This document shows positions 32,753-41,356 of a stretch of DNA of 56,078 nucleotides, in pieces. The DNA is from Micromonospora sp. KC213 (lineage in GTDB: Bacteria; Actinomycetota; Actinomycetes; Mycobacteriales; Micromonosporaceae): assembly GCF_004348325.1 (NCBI RefSeq), contig NZ_SMKF01000017.1:1-56078 (forward strand). The letters run 5' to 3'. The stretch's first letter is position 1. Each line of letters begins with the position of its first letter. Both the position numbers and the translations under genes were made by a program. The notes under the pieces were generated by a model. The model was not told where the DNA came from and made no database searches. It worked only from the letters and a program-made list of their open reading frames with translations.

Positions 32753-34363
32753 TCATCCGGTCAGCGCTGCCCTCAGCTGGTCCAGTCCCAGCGAGCCGAG
32801 TTCCAGCGCCCGACGGTGAAATGCTCGACGGTTGCCGCGGAAGGATGAGCGGCCTGCCAGCCATACCCGTTCACCTACCTTGTAGGTCAGCGCCTGCCCT
32901 GGCCTGCCCAGATAACGCGCGAGCTCCATGGATGCGTACGGCCCTTGATGACAACGGTCCCGCAGTAGCTGTAGCGCGGCATCGGGCGTCCACGATGTGC
33001 CGTCACCGAACGGCACCGGCAGCCGTAGGTGCAGGCCGATGTCGAGCACGACCCGCGCCGCCCGCAGCAGCTGCATGAACAGGTACCCCAAGCGTGCACC
33101 CGGCTGCTCGTAGCGCCCGAGTTCGTCCATGAACCGCTCGGCGTACAAGGCCCAGCCCTCTTGGCAGCCGGAGAGCCCGCCGAGCAGGTTGAGCCGTTGC
33201 CCAAGGCCGCCCTGGCAGGCCTCGTAGCCGATCTGGAGGTGGTGGCCGGGAACGCCCTCGTGGTACGCGGTGCTGTAGGCGAACCAGGTGGGGAAGCTCG
33301 CCTGGCCCTCGGGAAGAAACCACCAGACACGGCCTGGCCGCGTCAGGTCCTGCGACGGCCCGGTGTAGCCGGTGCCGGCCGACACGGTCACCCGGGACTC
33401 GATGCGCCGCAGTGGCGCAGGGATGTCGAAGTGCACGCCGTGCAACTGCTCGGTGGTGGCCTCCAGTAACTCCTGCAGCCACGCACCGAACGCGGCCCGG
33501 CTATGCAGGGTGCCCGGCGCGTCGGGCCTGTCGAGCCGATCGATCACCTCGGGCACGCTCCCGCCCAAGGCCTTCGCCTCCGCGACTAGGTCCGCCTCGA
33601 TCGCGGTGAACTCGTCCCAGCCCCAGTCGTAAAGTTCACGCAGATCCGGCTCGATGCCGAGGAAGGCTCGCACCCATAGTGCGTACCGATGCGGCCCGAA
33701 AGCCTCCTCACTGCGCGCCTGCGGTGCCAGGTCTGCGGTCAGCATCACGGCCAGTCTCTGGTACGCCTCTCGCGCGCTGCGCGCCGCCGCCTGCAGCGAC
33801 GCTCGCTGCCGCCCATCGCCGTAGCGCTTCGCCAGGGCGATGTCATCGTCGACCCAATTGCGGCAGCGCTGCGTCACGAGCTCCACTTGGCGCCGCGTCG
33901 GCAGGTGACCACGCTCGGCGGCGAGCAGGAGGCTGCGGGCATACCCGTCCAAGGCCGCGGGGATCGCGGCCTGGCGCGCGGCGACACGGGCCCAGCCATC
34001 CTCGTAAGCTGCGCCCTCGGTTTCGCGGCCGGGCACCGCCGCCTCGACGGACTGGCGGATGAGCTGAAGCGGGCCGGTGGCCGCCGCATGCAGTTCGCGC
34101 AGATCCTCCCCGGCATCGTGTAAGGCGATGCGGGTGCGCAGCCGTTCGGCGAGGTGAGCGTGCAGCGGGCTCGCCGCGGGCAGCGCCCCGTGCACGGTCT
34201 CGAGCTCGCGCAGGGCGCGGGCAGCGAGATCGGCGCGGGCCTGGTGGCCGTCGGGACTGTAGTCGGTGAGCCCGTCGACCTCCTCCTCGCCGGAGACCAC
34301 TGCCGCGCAGGGGTCGAGGCGGGCCACGTCGCGCAGAAGCCGGCTGGCGAGGTCATCGATCAC
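32753..34363 (-). CDS. DUF885 family protein (putative metallo-hydrolase)
   Basis: About 536 residues from GTG 34363, the first acceptable start, with no clear RBS. Family hallmarks near the C-terminus are AYHEGVPGHHLQIGYE, an H-E-x4-H-H zinc-type motif, followed by GWALYAERFMDELGRYE and YLFMQLLRAARVVLDIGLH. DUF885 proteins are commonly described as uncharacterised peptidase-like enzymes related to M32/M3 folds and include some esterase/amidase activities. There is no signal peptide, so it is cytoplasmic. It is monocistronic; substrate unknown. Confidence 0.83.
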   Translation of the reverse strand: MIDDLASRLLRDVARLDPCAAVVSGEEEVDGLTDYSPDGHQARADLAARALRELETVHGALPAASPLHAHLAERLRTRIALHDAGEDLRELHAAATGPLQLIRQSVEAAVPGRETEGAAYEDGWARVAARQAAIPAALDGYARSLLLAAERGHLPTRRQVELVTQRCRNWVDDDIALAKRYGDGRQRASLQAAARSAREAYQRLAVMLTADLAPQARSEEAFGPHRYALWVRAFLGIEPDLRELYDWGWDEFTAIEADLVAEAKALGGSVPEVIDRLDRPDAPGTLHSRAAFGAWLQELLEATTEQLHGVHFDIPAPLRRIESRVTVSAGTGYTGPSQDLTRPGRVWWFLPEGQASFPTWFAYSTAYHEGVPGHHLQIGYEACQGGLGQRLNLLGGLSGCQEGWALYAERFMDELGRYEQPGARLGYLFMQLLRAARVVLDIGLHLRLPVPFGDGTSWTPDAALQLLRDRCHQGPYASMELARYLGRPGQALTYKVGERVWLAGRSSFRGNRRAFHRRALELGSLGLDQLRAALTG

Positions 34364-34574
34364 GGAGGCGATGCTAATGCCAGCCCTGCTTGGCTCGTAC
34401 TGGCCTGCATCAATGCAGTTGGAAGTGGTTGACAACTTGGTCCGCCAACATTGGTTGCGGCCCAGCGGAGGAGTCGGCGGACAAACCTTCGACGTTCGGT
34501 TGCCCGGTTGGGCGGAGAGCACCCGGAGGACGGTGCGGAGTTGTCCGAGGGCTTCTGTCAGAAACCGGGGCCGG

Positions 34575-34700
34575 TCGTCGTTGATCGCGGGATCGAGGTC
34601 GTCGGGCTCGACCCTGCCGAGGCATCCATTGATGTGGCCCGGGCAAACCGGACAGTGAACGGGTGCGCTGGATCTGTGGTGATTCGAGGCAGCGTGTGAC
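34575..34700 (+). pseudogene. Fragment of a class I SAM methyltransferase
   Basis: A plus-strand frame gives GIEVVGLDPAEASIDVARA, the motif I-II acidic loop of a class I methyltransferase. The expected continuation RVRWICGDS follows in another frame after about 34655. The upstream glycine-rich motif is missing. It is a frameshifted, truncated remnant. The rest of 34364-34830 holds nothing else recognisable. Confidence 0.5.
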
Positions 34701-34830
34701 GGGCGTGCGGTGGCCATCTGCGCCCGCTCGTGCCGAGTCGAGCGTGCCGGCAGCGAACGAGAAGGTGTGCGCTCGGGCGTCTGCACCGTGGCTGCCACCT
34801 CGGGCTCTTTGGTGGCAGGCTGGGATGCGT

Positions 34831-35241
34831 TCAGCGGCGACGCCGAGCGGATCCGGGCCGGAAGGACGTCTTCCGCGCCTCGAACCGCTCCTGAGCGTCA
34901 AGGACCGCATCCGCGTACCGGGTGGCCCAGGCACCCATCGCCTGCATCGGCTCCAGCAGCGCGGTGCCTGCTTCCGTGAGCGCGTAGTCCACGCGCGGTG
35001 GCACTTCCGGGAACGGCCGGCGCTCCACCAGGCCGTTGTACTCCAGCCGGCGCAAGGCGTCGTTGAGTACCTTGGGGCTGATCCCTCCGATCCGGGTAAG
35101 GAGCGCTGCCGGCCGCATCGGACCGTCCACAGCGATTGTGAAGATCACGACGCTGTCCCAGCGGTTGGCGAGGACCTCGAATGCCACGCGGGCCCGGCAG
35201 TCGGAGGTGTAGTCGTCGAGCGGGGCAGCGGGATTACCCAT
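34831..35241 (-). CDS. HxlR-type helix-turn-helix regulator
   Basis: This 136-residue protein starts at ATG 35241 with AGGA upstream. It shows the HxlR winged helix (FEVLANRWDSVVIFTIAVDG, residues about 21-40; RIGGISPKVLNDALRRLEYN; VDYALTEAGTALLEPMQAMG). HxlR proteins bind DNA as dimers and often respond to electrophiles or disulphide stress. Only one Cys (residue 15, CRARVAFE) is near the N-terminus, the position used in some redox-sensing members. It is divergent from an NADPH-dependent F420-type reductase with a 20-bp dyad between them, its likely operator and target. Confidence 0.85.
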   Translation of the reverse strand: MGNPAAPLDDYTSDCRARVAFEVLANRWDSVVIFTIAVDGPMRPAALLTRIGGISPKVLNDALRRLEYNGLVERRPFPEVPPRVDYALTEAGTALLEPMQAMGAWATRYADAVLDAQERFEARKTSFRPGSARRRR

Positions 35242-35263
35242 GCGTCCATCCTGCCCGGTGTAT

Positions 35264-35283
35264 TGCACACCGTTCGGTGTGCA
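35264..35283. promoter_or_regulatory. 20-bp dyad operator between HxlR and reductase genes
   Basis: TGCACACCGTTCGGTGTGCA is a near-perfect inverted repeat of two 9-base arms around a TT centre, placed 23 bases upstream of the HxlR start and about 70 bases upstream of the divergent reductase. It suits binding by an HxlR dimer. Confidence 0.7.
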
Positions 35284-35352
35284 TCGACCTGCTTATCGTC
35301 CTGCACGGCGGTCGGTACCGAGCCGCCGCAGAGCGAGGAACGGAGCAGGCGG

Positions 35353-36000
35353 ATGAAAATCGGCATACTCGGCACGGGCGGTATGGCGGCGGCACTCGGC
35401 GGCGCGTGGACTACGGCCGGGCACGACGTGGTGATCGGCGGCCGGAATCAGGGGAGGGCGAAGCAGACCGCCGGAAGAATCGGCGCCGCCGGGTATGGCA
35501 GCCTCGCGGACGCGGCGGGCCACGGCGACGTCATCCTCGTCGCTGTCCCGGCGGCAGAGGCGCCGCAGCTGGTGGACGGCCTCGCCGGGAATCTCGCCGG
35601 TCGGACAGTCATCGACTGCACCAACCCCGTCGTACCCACCAGCGACGGGTTGATGCTCAACACTGGTGGCACCATGTCTATGGCGCGGCAACTGGCAACT
35701 GCCGCACCCGACGCGCACGTGGTCAAGGCGTTCAACCTCTGCCACGTGAGCATCTGGACACTGCGTCCGCCGACCTTCGAAGGCATAGCGCTGGCCGTGC
35801 CCTACTGCGCCGACCAGGCCGAGGCAGCAGCGGCGACGGAGAACCTCATCAGCTCCCTGGGCTGCACTCCTGCGCCGTGCGGCGGGCTGGCGCGGGCGGC
35901 GTACCTGGAGGCGACAGCGGCGCTTGCGATCGGGCTGTGGTGGACGGGCCAGCAGCCGCGCGCGGCGTTCCCCTCCTTGGCAGAGGTGCCGCATAGCTGA
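35353..36000 (+). CDS. NAD(P)-binding, F420-dependent NADP reductase-like protein
   Basis: This 215-residue protein starts at ATG 35353 behind GGAGCAGGCGG. The Rossmann motif MKIGILGTGGMAAALGGAW and GGRNQGRAKQ (2'-phosphate contact) mark the NADP oxidoreductase, coenzyme F420-dependent family, and the segments VILVAVPAAEAPQLVDGL and VIDCTNPV are typical. Family members move hydride between NADPH and F420 or quinones, or reduce small substrates. Divergent HxlR control implies induction by reactive compounds. Confidence 0.82.
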   Translation: MKIGILGTGGMAAALGGAWTTAGHDVVIGGRNQGRAKQTAGRIGAAGYGSLADAAGHGDVILVAVPAAEAPQLVDGLAGNLAGRTVIDCTNPVVPTSDGLMLNTGGTMSMARQLATAAPDAHVVKAFNLCHVSIWTLRPPTFEGIALAVPYCADQAEAAAATENLISSLGCTPAPCGGLARAAYLEATAALAIGLWWTGQQPRAAFPSLAEVPHS

Positions 36001-36028
36001 GTTTGTCGAGTACAGCGGATCCACGGAA

Positions 36029-36064
36029 GCGGGGACCCGGGCTCAGCCCGAATCGGGTCCCCGC
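36029..36064 (+). terminator. Hairpin terminator after the reductase gene
   Basis: GCGGGGACCCG (36029-36039) pairs with CGGGTCCCCGC (36054-36064) as a perfect 11-bp stem. The 14-base loop can form an inner GGGCT/AGCCC stem. It lies 29 bases after the stop at 36000. Confidence 0.75.
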
Positions 36065-36614
36065 AAATGAACCATTCGCCCCAGGGGGCCGCGCCGAACA
36101 TCCGCACATGCCGCCTACCGGGTGTCACCGTACGTGACCGAGGACGGCAGGGCCCAGCGCGCTCTGCTTCAGGTCAACTGCTGTGGCAACGAACCGAGAC
36201 GGCTCCTTGGGTTTCTGCGAACAGTCGCTGCGGCCCTCGACCGGGGATCCTCGTCGAGGTCAGCAACCTCGCAGCGGCATCTTCCCGCTACGTTCCAGCC
36301 GTTACCTGGGCGTACGGTTGATCGCTCGGCGGTCTATCACACAAAGCGCCGCCGAACACGAGGCGGTCAGCGACCTGCGCGAGCGGTACCGCCTTACCGC
36401 AGTACGCCGCTTCCTGGCCGACGATGACCTGGACCTGCCTCGATGCATACTGCCATGCCTCACGCGCCATCCGGACCTGCCGCGAAGCGCTCGTCATGGA
36501 AGGTAACCGGATCGCGGGCACCGGCATCCGGACGTAGCCGATGACAGTGCGTCGGCAGATTCGCGATCATCGTGATGTGGGGATGACCGGCGTTGTGACA
36601 TGCACTCATCGGCT
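36065..36614. other. Gene-free interval of about 550 bp
   Basis: No gene could be supported. The frames are Arg/Ser/Pro-rich without motifs. A plus-strand frame at about 36300-36470 has a mildly protein-like run (AVSDLRERYRL) but no start or family. Confidence 0.35.
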
Positions 36615-37304
36615 TCACCGGTTGGGACTTCGGTCGGAGGATGGGGTCCGTGCACCCCTAATGGTCATCCAGAGAATCGCCGTGAGCTCCGCAATACCAG
36701 CGGGTGCGATGAGAAACGGGCTCAACGCCGCGCCGAGACTCGGGGAAAGCAGCCGAACGAAGGTGTCCGCGACCCAGCCGACGCATGCGACGCCGAGAAA
36801 GACACCCAGCGCGCGGGGGAACATGCCCGAGACATAGGCGAGATAGCCCATCGGTAGCAGCCACAGACCGAAGAAGATCTGCGCGATGAGGGAGCCGTGG
36901 TGGCGGAGGTCGAACAGGAGCAGTAGCAGCGCGTCGGCGAACGCGCCAGTGTCGGAGCCGTTGGTGGCCACGACGAGCGCCGCGACCTCGTGCGCCATGT
37001 TGAGGAGTTCCATCGTGGCACCGGCCGCCGTGAAGATCACCATCGCGGCGGCCCAGTTGGCGCTGACGTGCTTGAACAGTAGGTACAGTGCCATCGCCGT
37101 AAACAACCAGCACATGGATGCTGCAAGGTTGGTCGCTACGGCGACGCGGAACAGGCCGGCGTCGGCCGTGAGATTGTCCGCCGTGATTGCGGCATCGCCG
37201 GGCTCGTAGAACTTGGTACGGACGAACATGGCGGAGCCGCCGAAAACGGCGACGGCCAGGTACAACAGTCCGGCGATCCTGGCGAGGCGCTGGGGTGACT
37301 GCAT
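36615..37304 (-). CDS. DUF4386 family membrane protein
   Basis: The 229-residue protein starts at ATG 37304 with GGGAGAAGTC upstream. It opens with QRLARIAGLLYLAVAVFGGS, the usual start of DUF4386 proteins, and has about six hydrophobic segments, including LLFDLRHHGSLIAQIFFGLW with the family's histidine pair and LLPMGYLAYVSGMFPRALG. The function of the family is unknown. It is divergent from the following histidine kinase gene, with about 195 bases between them. Confidence 0.82.
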   Translation of the reverse strand: MQSPQRLARIAGLLYLAVAVFGGSAMFVRTKFYEPGDAAITADNLTADAGLFRVAVATNLAASMCWLFTAMALYLLFKHVSANWAAAMVIFTAAGATMELLNMAHEVAALVVATNGSDTGAFADALLLLLFDLRHHGSLIAQIFFGLWLLPMGYLAYVSGMFPRALGVFLGVACVGWVADTFVRLLSPSLGAALSPFLIAPAGIAELTAILWMTIRGARTPSSDRSPNR

Positions 37305-37498
37305 GACTTCTCCCGGTCCTGTGGGACGTGTGGACGCGGGAAAGCTTGTCGGCCGCACGGGGCACCTCACGTCGGGTCAGCGGCGGCGATGCGGCTGTTC
37401 CCGCGGTAGTACATCGTGTCTGGCCTACTCCGGGGAAGTAGTTGGGCCGCCTCGGCCGGGCCTATTCCGATCTGGGCGCGGTCGCCTAGAGTGCCGGC

Positions 37499-38623
37499 AT
37501 GACCCCGTTCGGTTCGGGCGCGGCTGAGCGTTCCGCGCCCGGCTTGGCGCTGCTGACGGCGCTGGCGCAGACCGCCGGTACCGCGATCGCCACCCGCGGG
37601 CAGCCGGCGGGTGTGGGGATCCTCGGGTACGCGCTGCTGGTCGTGAGCGGCCTCGCGCTGGCTGACCGGCACCGGTTTCCCCGGAGAAACTTCGTCATTG
37701 TCGCTGGCGCGGTCCTGGCATATCACGTCCTGGGTTATCCGCCCGGACCGACGTTCATCGCGCCGATGATCGCGGCGTCGGCCGCGATCATCGCCGGATA
37801 CCGCTGGCTGGTCTGGGCGGTCGCGGCTGGCGGGTACACCCTCTGGCTTGGGTTCAGCGGTGCCACGCCTAACCGTGCCCTGACCGCTGCGGCGCTCATA
37901 GCCGGCGCGGGCGTGTTGACCGAACTCGCCATTCCGGCCGCTCGGTGGGTCCAGCAGGTCGCGCGGGAGCAGCGACGGCTGCACGCAGAGCGGCAACGCC
38001 GGCAGGCCAGCGAGGAGCGGCTGCGGATCGCCGCCGAGCTCCACGACGTCGTCGGCCATCACCTGTCGCTGATCAACGTGCGGGCGGGTGTGGGCCTGCA
38101 TCTGATGGGGCGAGAGCCGGACCAGGCGCGGGTCGCGCTCGACACGATCCAGAAGACCAGCGCCGAGGCCCTGCGTGAGGTGCAGTCGGTGCTCAACACG
38201 TTGTACCCGGCGCGTGCGGCTCCACGTGCGCCGGCGCCGGCGCTGGATCGCCTCGACGAGCTGACCAACGACGCGGGTTTGCCGGTCCGGACGGTGGTCA
38301 GCGGTGAAGCCCGGTCACTACCGGCCGGGATCGAGCGCGCGTCCTACCGGATCATTCAGGAGGCGCTGACCAATGTCCGCCGCCACGCCGGTCCGGGGGC
38401 CACCGCCACCGTCACCATCGAGTATCAGCCAGAGGCGTTGGTGGTCCTCGTCGAGGACCACGGCGGGGCAGGGGAGCCGGCCATCGCACCGGCGGGCAAC
38501 GGGATCACTGGTATGCGTGAACGCGCCACCACCCTGGGCGGTTCACTGACCGCCGGACCGTCGCAAGCCGGCGGCTGGCGGGTTCGCGCCAGCCTGCCCC
38601 TCGACTGGGACCCCGCACCGTGA
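37499..38623 (+). CDS. Sensor histidine kinase, NarL/DesK type
   Basis: This 374-residue membrane kinase starts at ATG 37499. It has about five N-terminal membrane helices (residues 15-150) without a large sensor domain. A dimerisation domain follows with the phospho-acceptor His182 in ELHDVVGHHLSLI (HisKA_3), then an HATPase_c domain (SYRIIQEALTNVRRHA, VEDHGGAGEPA, GNGITGMRERATTLGG). The product would phosphorylate the adjoining response regulator, whose start overlaps its stop. Lack of a sensor domain suggests it perceives a membrane or intramembrane signal. Confidence 0.9.
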   Translation: MTPFGSGAAERSAPGLALLTALAQTAGTAIATRGQPAGVGILGYALLVVSGLALADRHRFPRRNFVIVAGAVLAYHVLGYPPGPTFIAPMIAASAAIIAGYRWLVWAVAAGGYTLWLGFSGATPNRALTAAALIAGAGVLTELAIPAARWVQQVAREQRRLHAERQRRQASEERLRIAAELHDVVGHHLSLINVRAGVGLHLMGREPDQARVALDTIQKTSAEALREVQSVLNTLYPARAAPRAPAPALDRLDELTNDAGLPVRTVVSGEARSLPAGIERASYRIIQEALTNVRRHAGPGATATVTIEYQPEALVVLVEDHGGAGEPAIAPAGNGITGMRERATTLGGSLTAGPSQAGGWRVRASLPLDWDPAP

Positions 38624-39285
38624 TCCGGGTGATTCTCGCCGACGATCAGGCGCTGGTCCGCGCCGGTTTCCGCGCGCTGCTCGACGCCGAGCCCGGCGTC
38701 GAGGTGGTCGGCGAGGCCAGCGACGGCGCGCACGCGGTCCGGCTGGCCCGACAGGCCCGACCCGACGTCGTCCTGATGGACATCCGGATGCCCGGCGTCG
38801 ACGGCCTGGCCGCCACCCGACAGATCGCCGCCGACCCGGCCCTGTCCGGGGTCCGGATTGTCGTGCTCACCACGTTCGAGCTGGACGAGTACGTCGGCGA
38901 GGCGCTGCGGGCCGGTGCCGCCGGTTTCCTGGTGAAAAGCGCCATGCCGGCCGAGCTCATCCATGGCGTGCGGGTCGTGGCGGCCGGTGAAGGTTTGCTG
39001 TCACCGAGCATCACCCGCCGGGTCATCGAGCAGTTCGCGGCCCGGACCGCCACACCGGCGCCGTCCCGCAAGCTCGCTGAGCTGACCGACCGGGAACGGG
39101 AAGTCGTCGCGTTGGCTGGTACCGGTCTGTCCAACGACGAGATCGCCTCCCGGCTGGTGATCAGCCGGACCACCGCCAAGACCCACGTGTCCCGCGCGAT
39201 GGTCAAGCTCGGTGCCCGGGACCGCGCGCAGCTCGTCGTGTTCGCCTACGAGGCCGGCCTGGTCCGCCCCGGCTGGCTCCCGTGA
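38620..39285 (+). CDS. Response regulator, NarL/FixJ (LuxR HTH) family
   Basis: The 221-residue regulator starts at GTG 38620, overlapping the kinase stop by four bases (GTGA). The receiver domain has the acidic pair DD at residues 8-9, phospho-acceptor Asp54 (VLMDIRMPG), a threonine in VVLTTF and lysine in GFLVKSAMP. The C-terminal LuxR helix-turn-helix is LTDREREVVALAGTGLSNDE then IASRLVISRTTAKTHVSRAM. With the kinase it forms a two-component system. Its regulon is unknown; the divergent DUF4386 gene is a possible target. Confidence 0.92.
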   Translation: MIRVILADDQALVRAGFRALLDAEPGVEVVGEASDGAHAVRLARQARPDVVLMDIRMPGVDGLAATRQIAADPALSGVRIVVLTTFELDEYVGEALRAGAAGFLVKSAMPAELIHGVRVVAAGEGLLSPSITRRVIEQFAARTATPAPSRKLAELTDREREVVALAGTGLSNDEIASRLVISRTTAKTHVSRAMVKLGARDRAQLVVFAYEAGLVRPGWLP

Positions 39286-39295
39286 GCTGTTCGAG

Positions 39296-39775
39296 GCGCG
39301 ATCAAAGCCACGGCTGAGCACCGGTACGGCCAACCGGACGTGCTCACGCTGCAGGACGTCGATGTGCCGGCCGTGGGTGACGGGGGTGTCTCGTCCGGTC
39401 CGCGCGGCTTCGGTCAACCCGTACGACCGGCACCCCGTACATGCTGCGCGCGGCGGCCGGTCTGGGTCGGCCGAAGGCCGCCGTGCCTGGCATGGACCTG
39501 GCCGGGCAGGTGGAGGCGGCCCGCCGCGACGTCACGCTGTTCCGCCCCGGAGACGAGGTGTTCGGGCTGCGGCGGGCCGCCTTCGCCGAGTACGTCAGCG
39601 CACCGGTCGACGCGTTGGTGGCCAAGCCGTCCAACCTCACCTTCGAGGCGGCGGCCGCCACCGGTGGCGCGTTGATGGCATTGCTTGGGTCTGCGCGAGA
39701 GGGTCGGATCCGGCCCAGGCGCCGGGTGCTCATCAACGGCGTATCGGGTGGCGTCGGCACCGTTGCCCGGAGCGA
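39296..39775 (+). pseudogene. Decayed zinc-independent MDR/quinone-oxidoreductase gene
   Basis: The beginning of an NADPH:quinone-type reductase is spread over three frames: KATAEHRYGQPDVLTLQDVD, then VRAASVNPYDRHP in the next frame, then LRAAAGLGRPKAAVPGMDLA, GQVEA, FRPGDEVFG and LINGVSGGVGTVA in a third. The cofactor-binding glycine motif is reached but the rest of the protein is missing. The last frame runs directly into the downstream Gfo/Idh/MocA gene. A frameshifted, truncated pseudogene. Confidence 0.7.
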
Positions 39776-39788
39776 TACGGTGGCAATC

Positions 39789-40817
39789 ATGACGCAGTCA
39801 GTTCCGCGGCCGGTCCGGTGGGGAATCCTCGGCACCGGCGGCATCGCCGCCACGTTCGCCTCCGATCTGAAGCTGGTCGAGGGCGCCGTGCTCGCCGCCG
39901 TCGGATCGCGGACCGCCGAGGCCGCGACCACATTCGCCGCACGGCACGGATTCGCCCGCGCCCATGGCTCCTGGGCCGACCTGGCCGCGGACGACGAGGT
40001 CGACGTGATCTACGTGGCCACGCCGCACGCGTTTCACCAGGCGGCCGCCGCGGTTTGCATCGCCGGCGGCAAGCACGTGCTCTGCGAGAAGCCGATGACG
40101 CTGGACCGGCCGTCGTCGGCGACGCTGGTGGAGCAGGCCCGGTCGCGCGGCCTCTTCCTGATGGAAGCCATGTGGATGCGCTGCAACCCGGTCATCCGGC
40201 GCATTGCTGCCCTGGTCGCGGACGGTGCCATCGGCGAGGTGACCGCGGTGCACGCGGATCTCGGACTGCAGGGACCGTTCCCGGCCACGCACCGGCTGAT
40301 GGACCCGGCGCTCGGCGGCGGCGCGCTACTGGACCTCGGCGTCTACCCGATCAACCTGGCCCACCTGATCCTGGGCATGCCAGCGTCCGTGCAGGCGTGG
40401 GCGCATCTGTCACCCGAGGGTGTCGACCAGAACACCGGCCTGCTGCTCGGCTACCCGTCCGGTGCGGTGGCCGCGCTGTCGTGCAGCCTGGTCGCCGCGA
40501 CCGGCAACGCGGCGACGATCACCGGCACCACCGGCCGGATCCAACTGCCGCCGGCCTTCTTCATGCCACGGACGTTCACGCTGCACCGTGGTGGCGACAC
40601 CGAGGTCTTCGACCTGGACTTCCCCGGCAAGGGCTTTCAGTTCGAGGCCGAAGAGGTGCAGCGCTGCCTGGCCGCGGGCGAGGTGGAGAGCCCGCTGATG
40701 CCGCAGGCCACGACGCTGGAGATCATGGGTTTGCTGGATGCGATCCGCGAGCAGATCGGTGTCCGCTACCAGCCGCCCCGGAGCGGTCAGCCGAACAGCG
40801 GACGGACCACCAGGTAG
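39789..40817 (+). CDS. Gfo/Idh/MocA family oxidoreductase
   Basis: This 342-residue protein is read from ATG 39789; the longer in-frame start upstream belongs to the MDR remnant. The Rossmann motif is WGILGTGGIAATFASDL (residues 10-26), the family motif HVLCEKPMTL (about 92-101), and a substrate-domain signature GGGALLDLGVYPINLAHLIL. It is closest in feel to trans-1,2-dihydrobenzene-1,2-diol dehydrogenase-like and sugar dehydrogenases, including MEAMWMRCNP. The last 10 residues overlap the oppositely oriented phosphate-transporter remnant, so the C-terminus may be slightly altered. Confidence 0.82.
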   Translation: MTQSVPRPVRWGILGTGGIAATFASDLKLVEGAVLAAVGSRTAEAATTFAARHGFARAHGSWADLAADDEVDVIYVATPHAFHQAAAAVCIAGGKHVLCEKPMTLDRPSSATLVEQARSRGLFLMEAMWMRCNPVIRRIAALVADGAIGEVTAVHADLGLQGPFPATHRLMDPALGGGALLDLGVYPINLAHLILGMPASVQAWAHLSPEGVDQNTGLLLGYPSGAVAALSCSLVAATGNAATITGTTGRIQLPPAFFMPRTFTLHRGGDTEVFDLDFPGKGFQFEAEEVQRCLAAGEVESPLMPQATTLEIMGLLDAIREQIGVRYQPPRSGQPNSGRTTR

Positions 40818-41104
40818 ACCAGGCAGGCGAAGGCTGCGGCGGCCGGGAACGTTCTGATCCAGGCGAGCACGATGTTGCGGGGCACGCCCCACCGCACGGC
40901 GGCAAGCCGCTTCGTCGCGCCCACGCCCATGATCGCCGAGGCGATCGTGTGGGTGATGGACATTGGCGCGTTCAGCACGAGGGCGTCGAAGTAGAGGACG
41001 CCGCTGGCGACGGTCTCGGTGGCGAAGCCCTCCGGCGGGCGCAAGTCGATGATCTTGCGGCCCAGCACGGGACACGAATCGCGTTCCTCGTGGAGCCGTG
41101 CCAT
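40787..41104 (-). pseudogene. C-terminal fragment of a PiT-type phosphate transporter
   Basis: About 105 codons encode the end of an inorganic phosphate transporter: GRKIIDLRPPEGFATETVAS, the second family signature APMSITHTIASAIMGVGATK and AVRWGVPRNIVLAW with a last membrane helix. The N-terminal three quarters are absent, and just upstream a related segment (TGGWLRF) is in another frame. It cannot transport alone. It converges with and overlaps the end of the Gfo/Idh/MocA gene by 31 bases. Confidence 0.7.
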
Positions 41105-41293
41105 CGAAGCGCAGCCAGCCCCCAGTGTGGATCTGTTCGGTCATGCGTTGGGCAGTGTCCTGCCGGCGGGCGGGAACGGCTGCAGCCGGGCGGCGACCTT
41201 GCCGCGCCGCCGGCCAGGACGGGGCACGCTACCGGAATTCGGTCCACTTCGAAAGTGGGAAAGTCGGCGGTGCTCCGGCCGGCGGCTCCCTGG

Positions 41294-41343
41294 CTGGCGC
41301 TGAGCGTGGTCATGAGGGCACGAATGACCACGCTCAGCGCCAG
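41294..41343 (-). terminator. Terminator of the xylA-xylB operon
   Basis: CTGGCGCTGAGCGTGGTCAT (41294-41313) and its exact complement (41324-41343) form a 20-bp stem with a 10-base loop, starting 13 bases after the xylB stop. It can act in both directions. Confidence 0.85.
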
Positions 41344-41356
41344 TTGAGGCGTGCGG

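Noticed and set aside
34364..34830. Plus-strand frames as an intact methyltransferase gene
   Set aside because: Motifs fall in two frames and the glycine-rich SAM motif is missing, so it is called a fragment.
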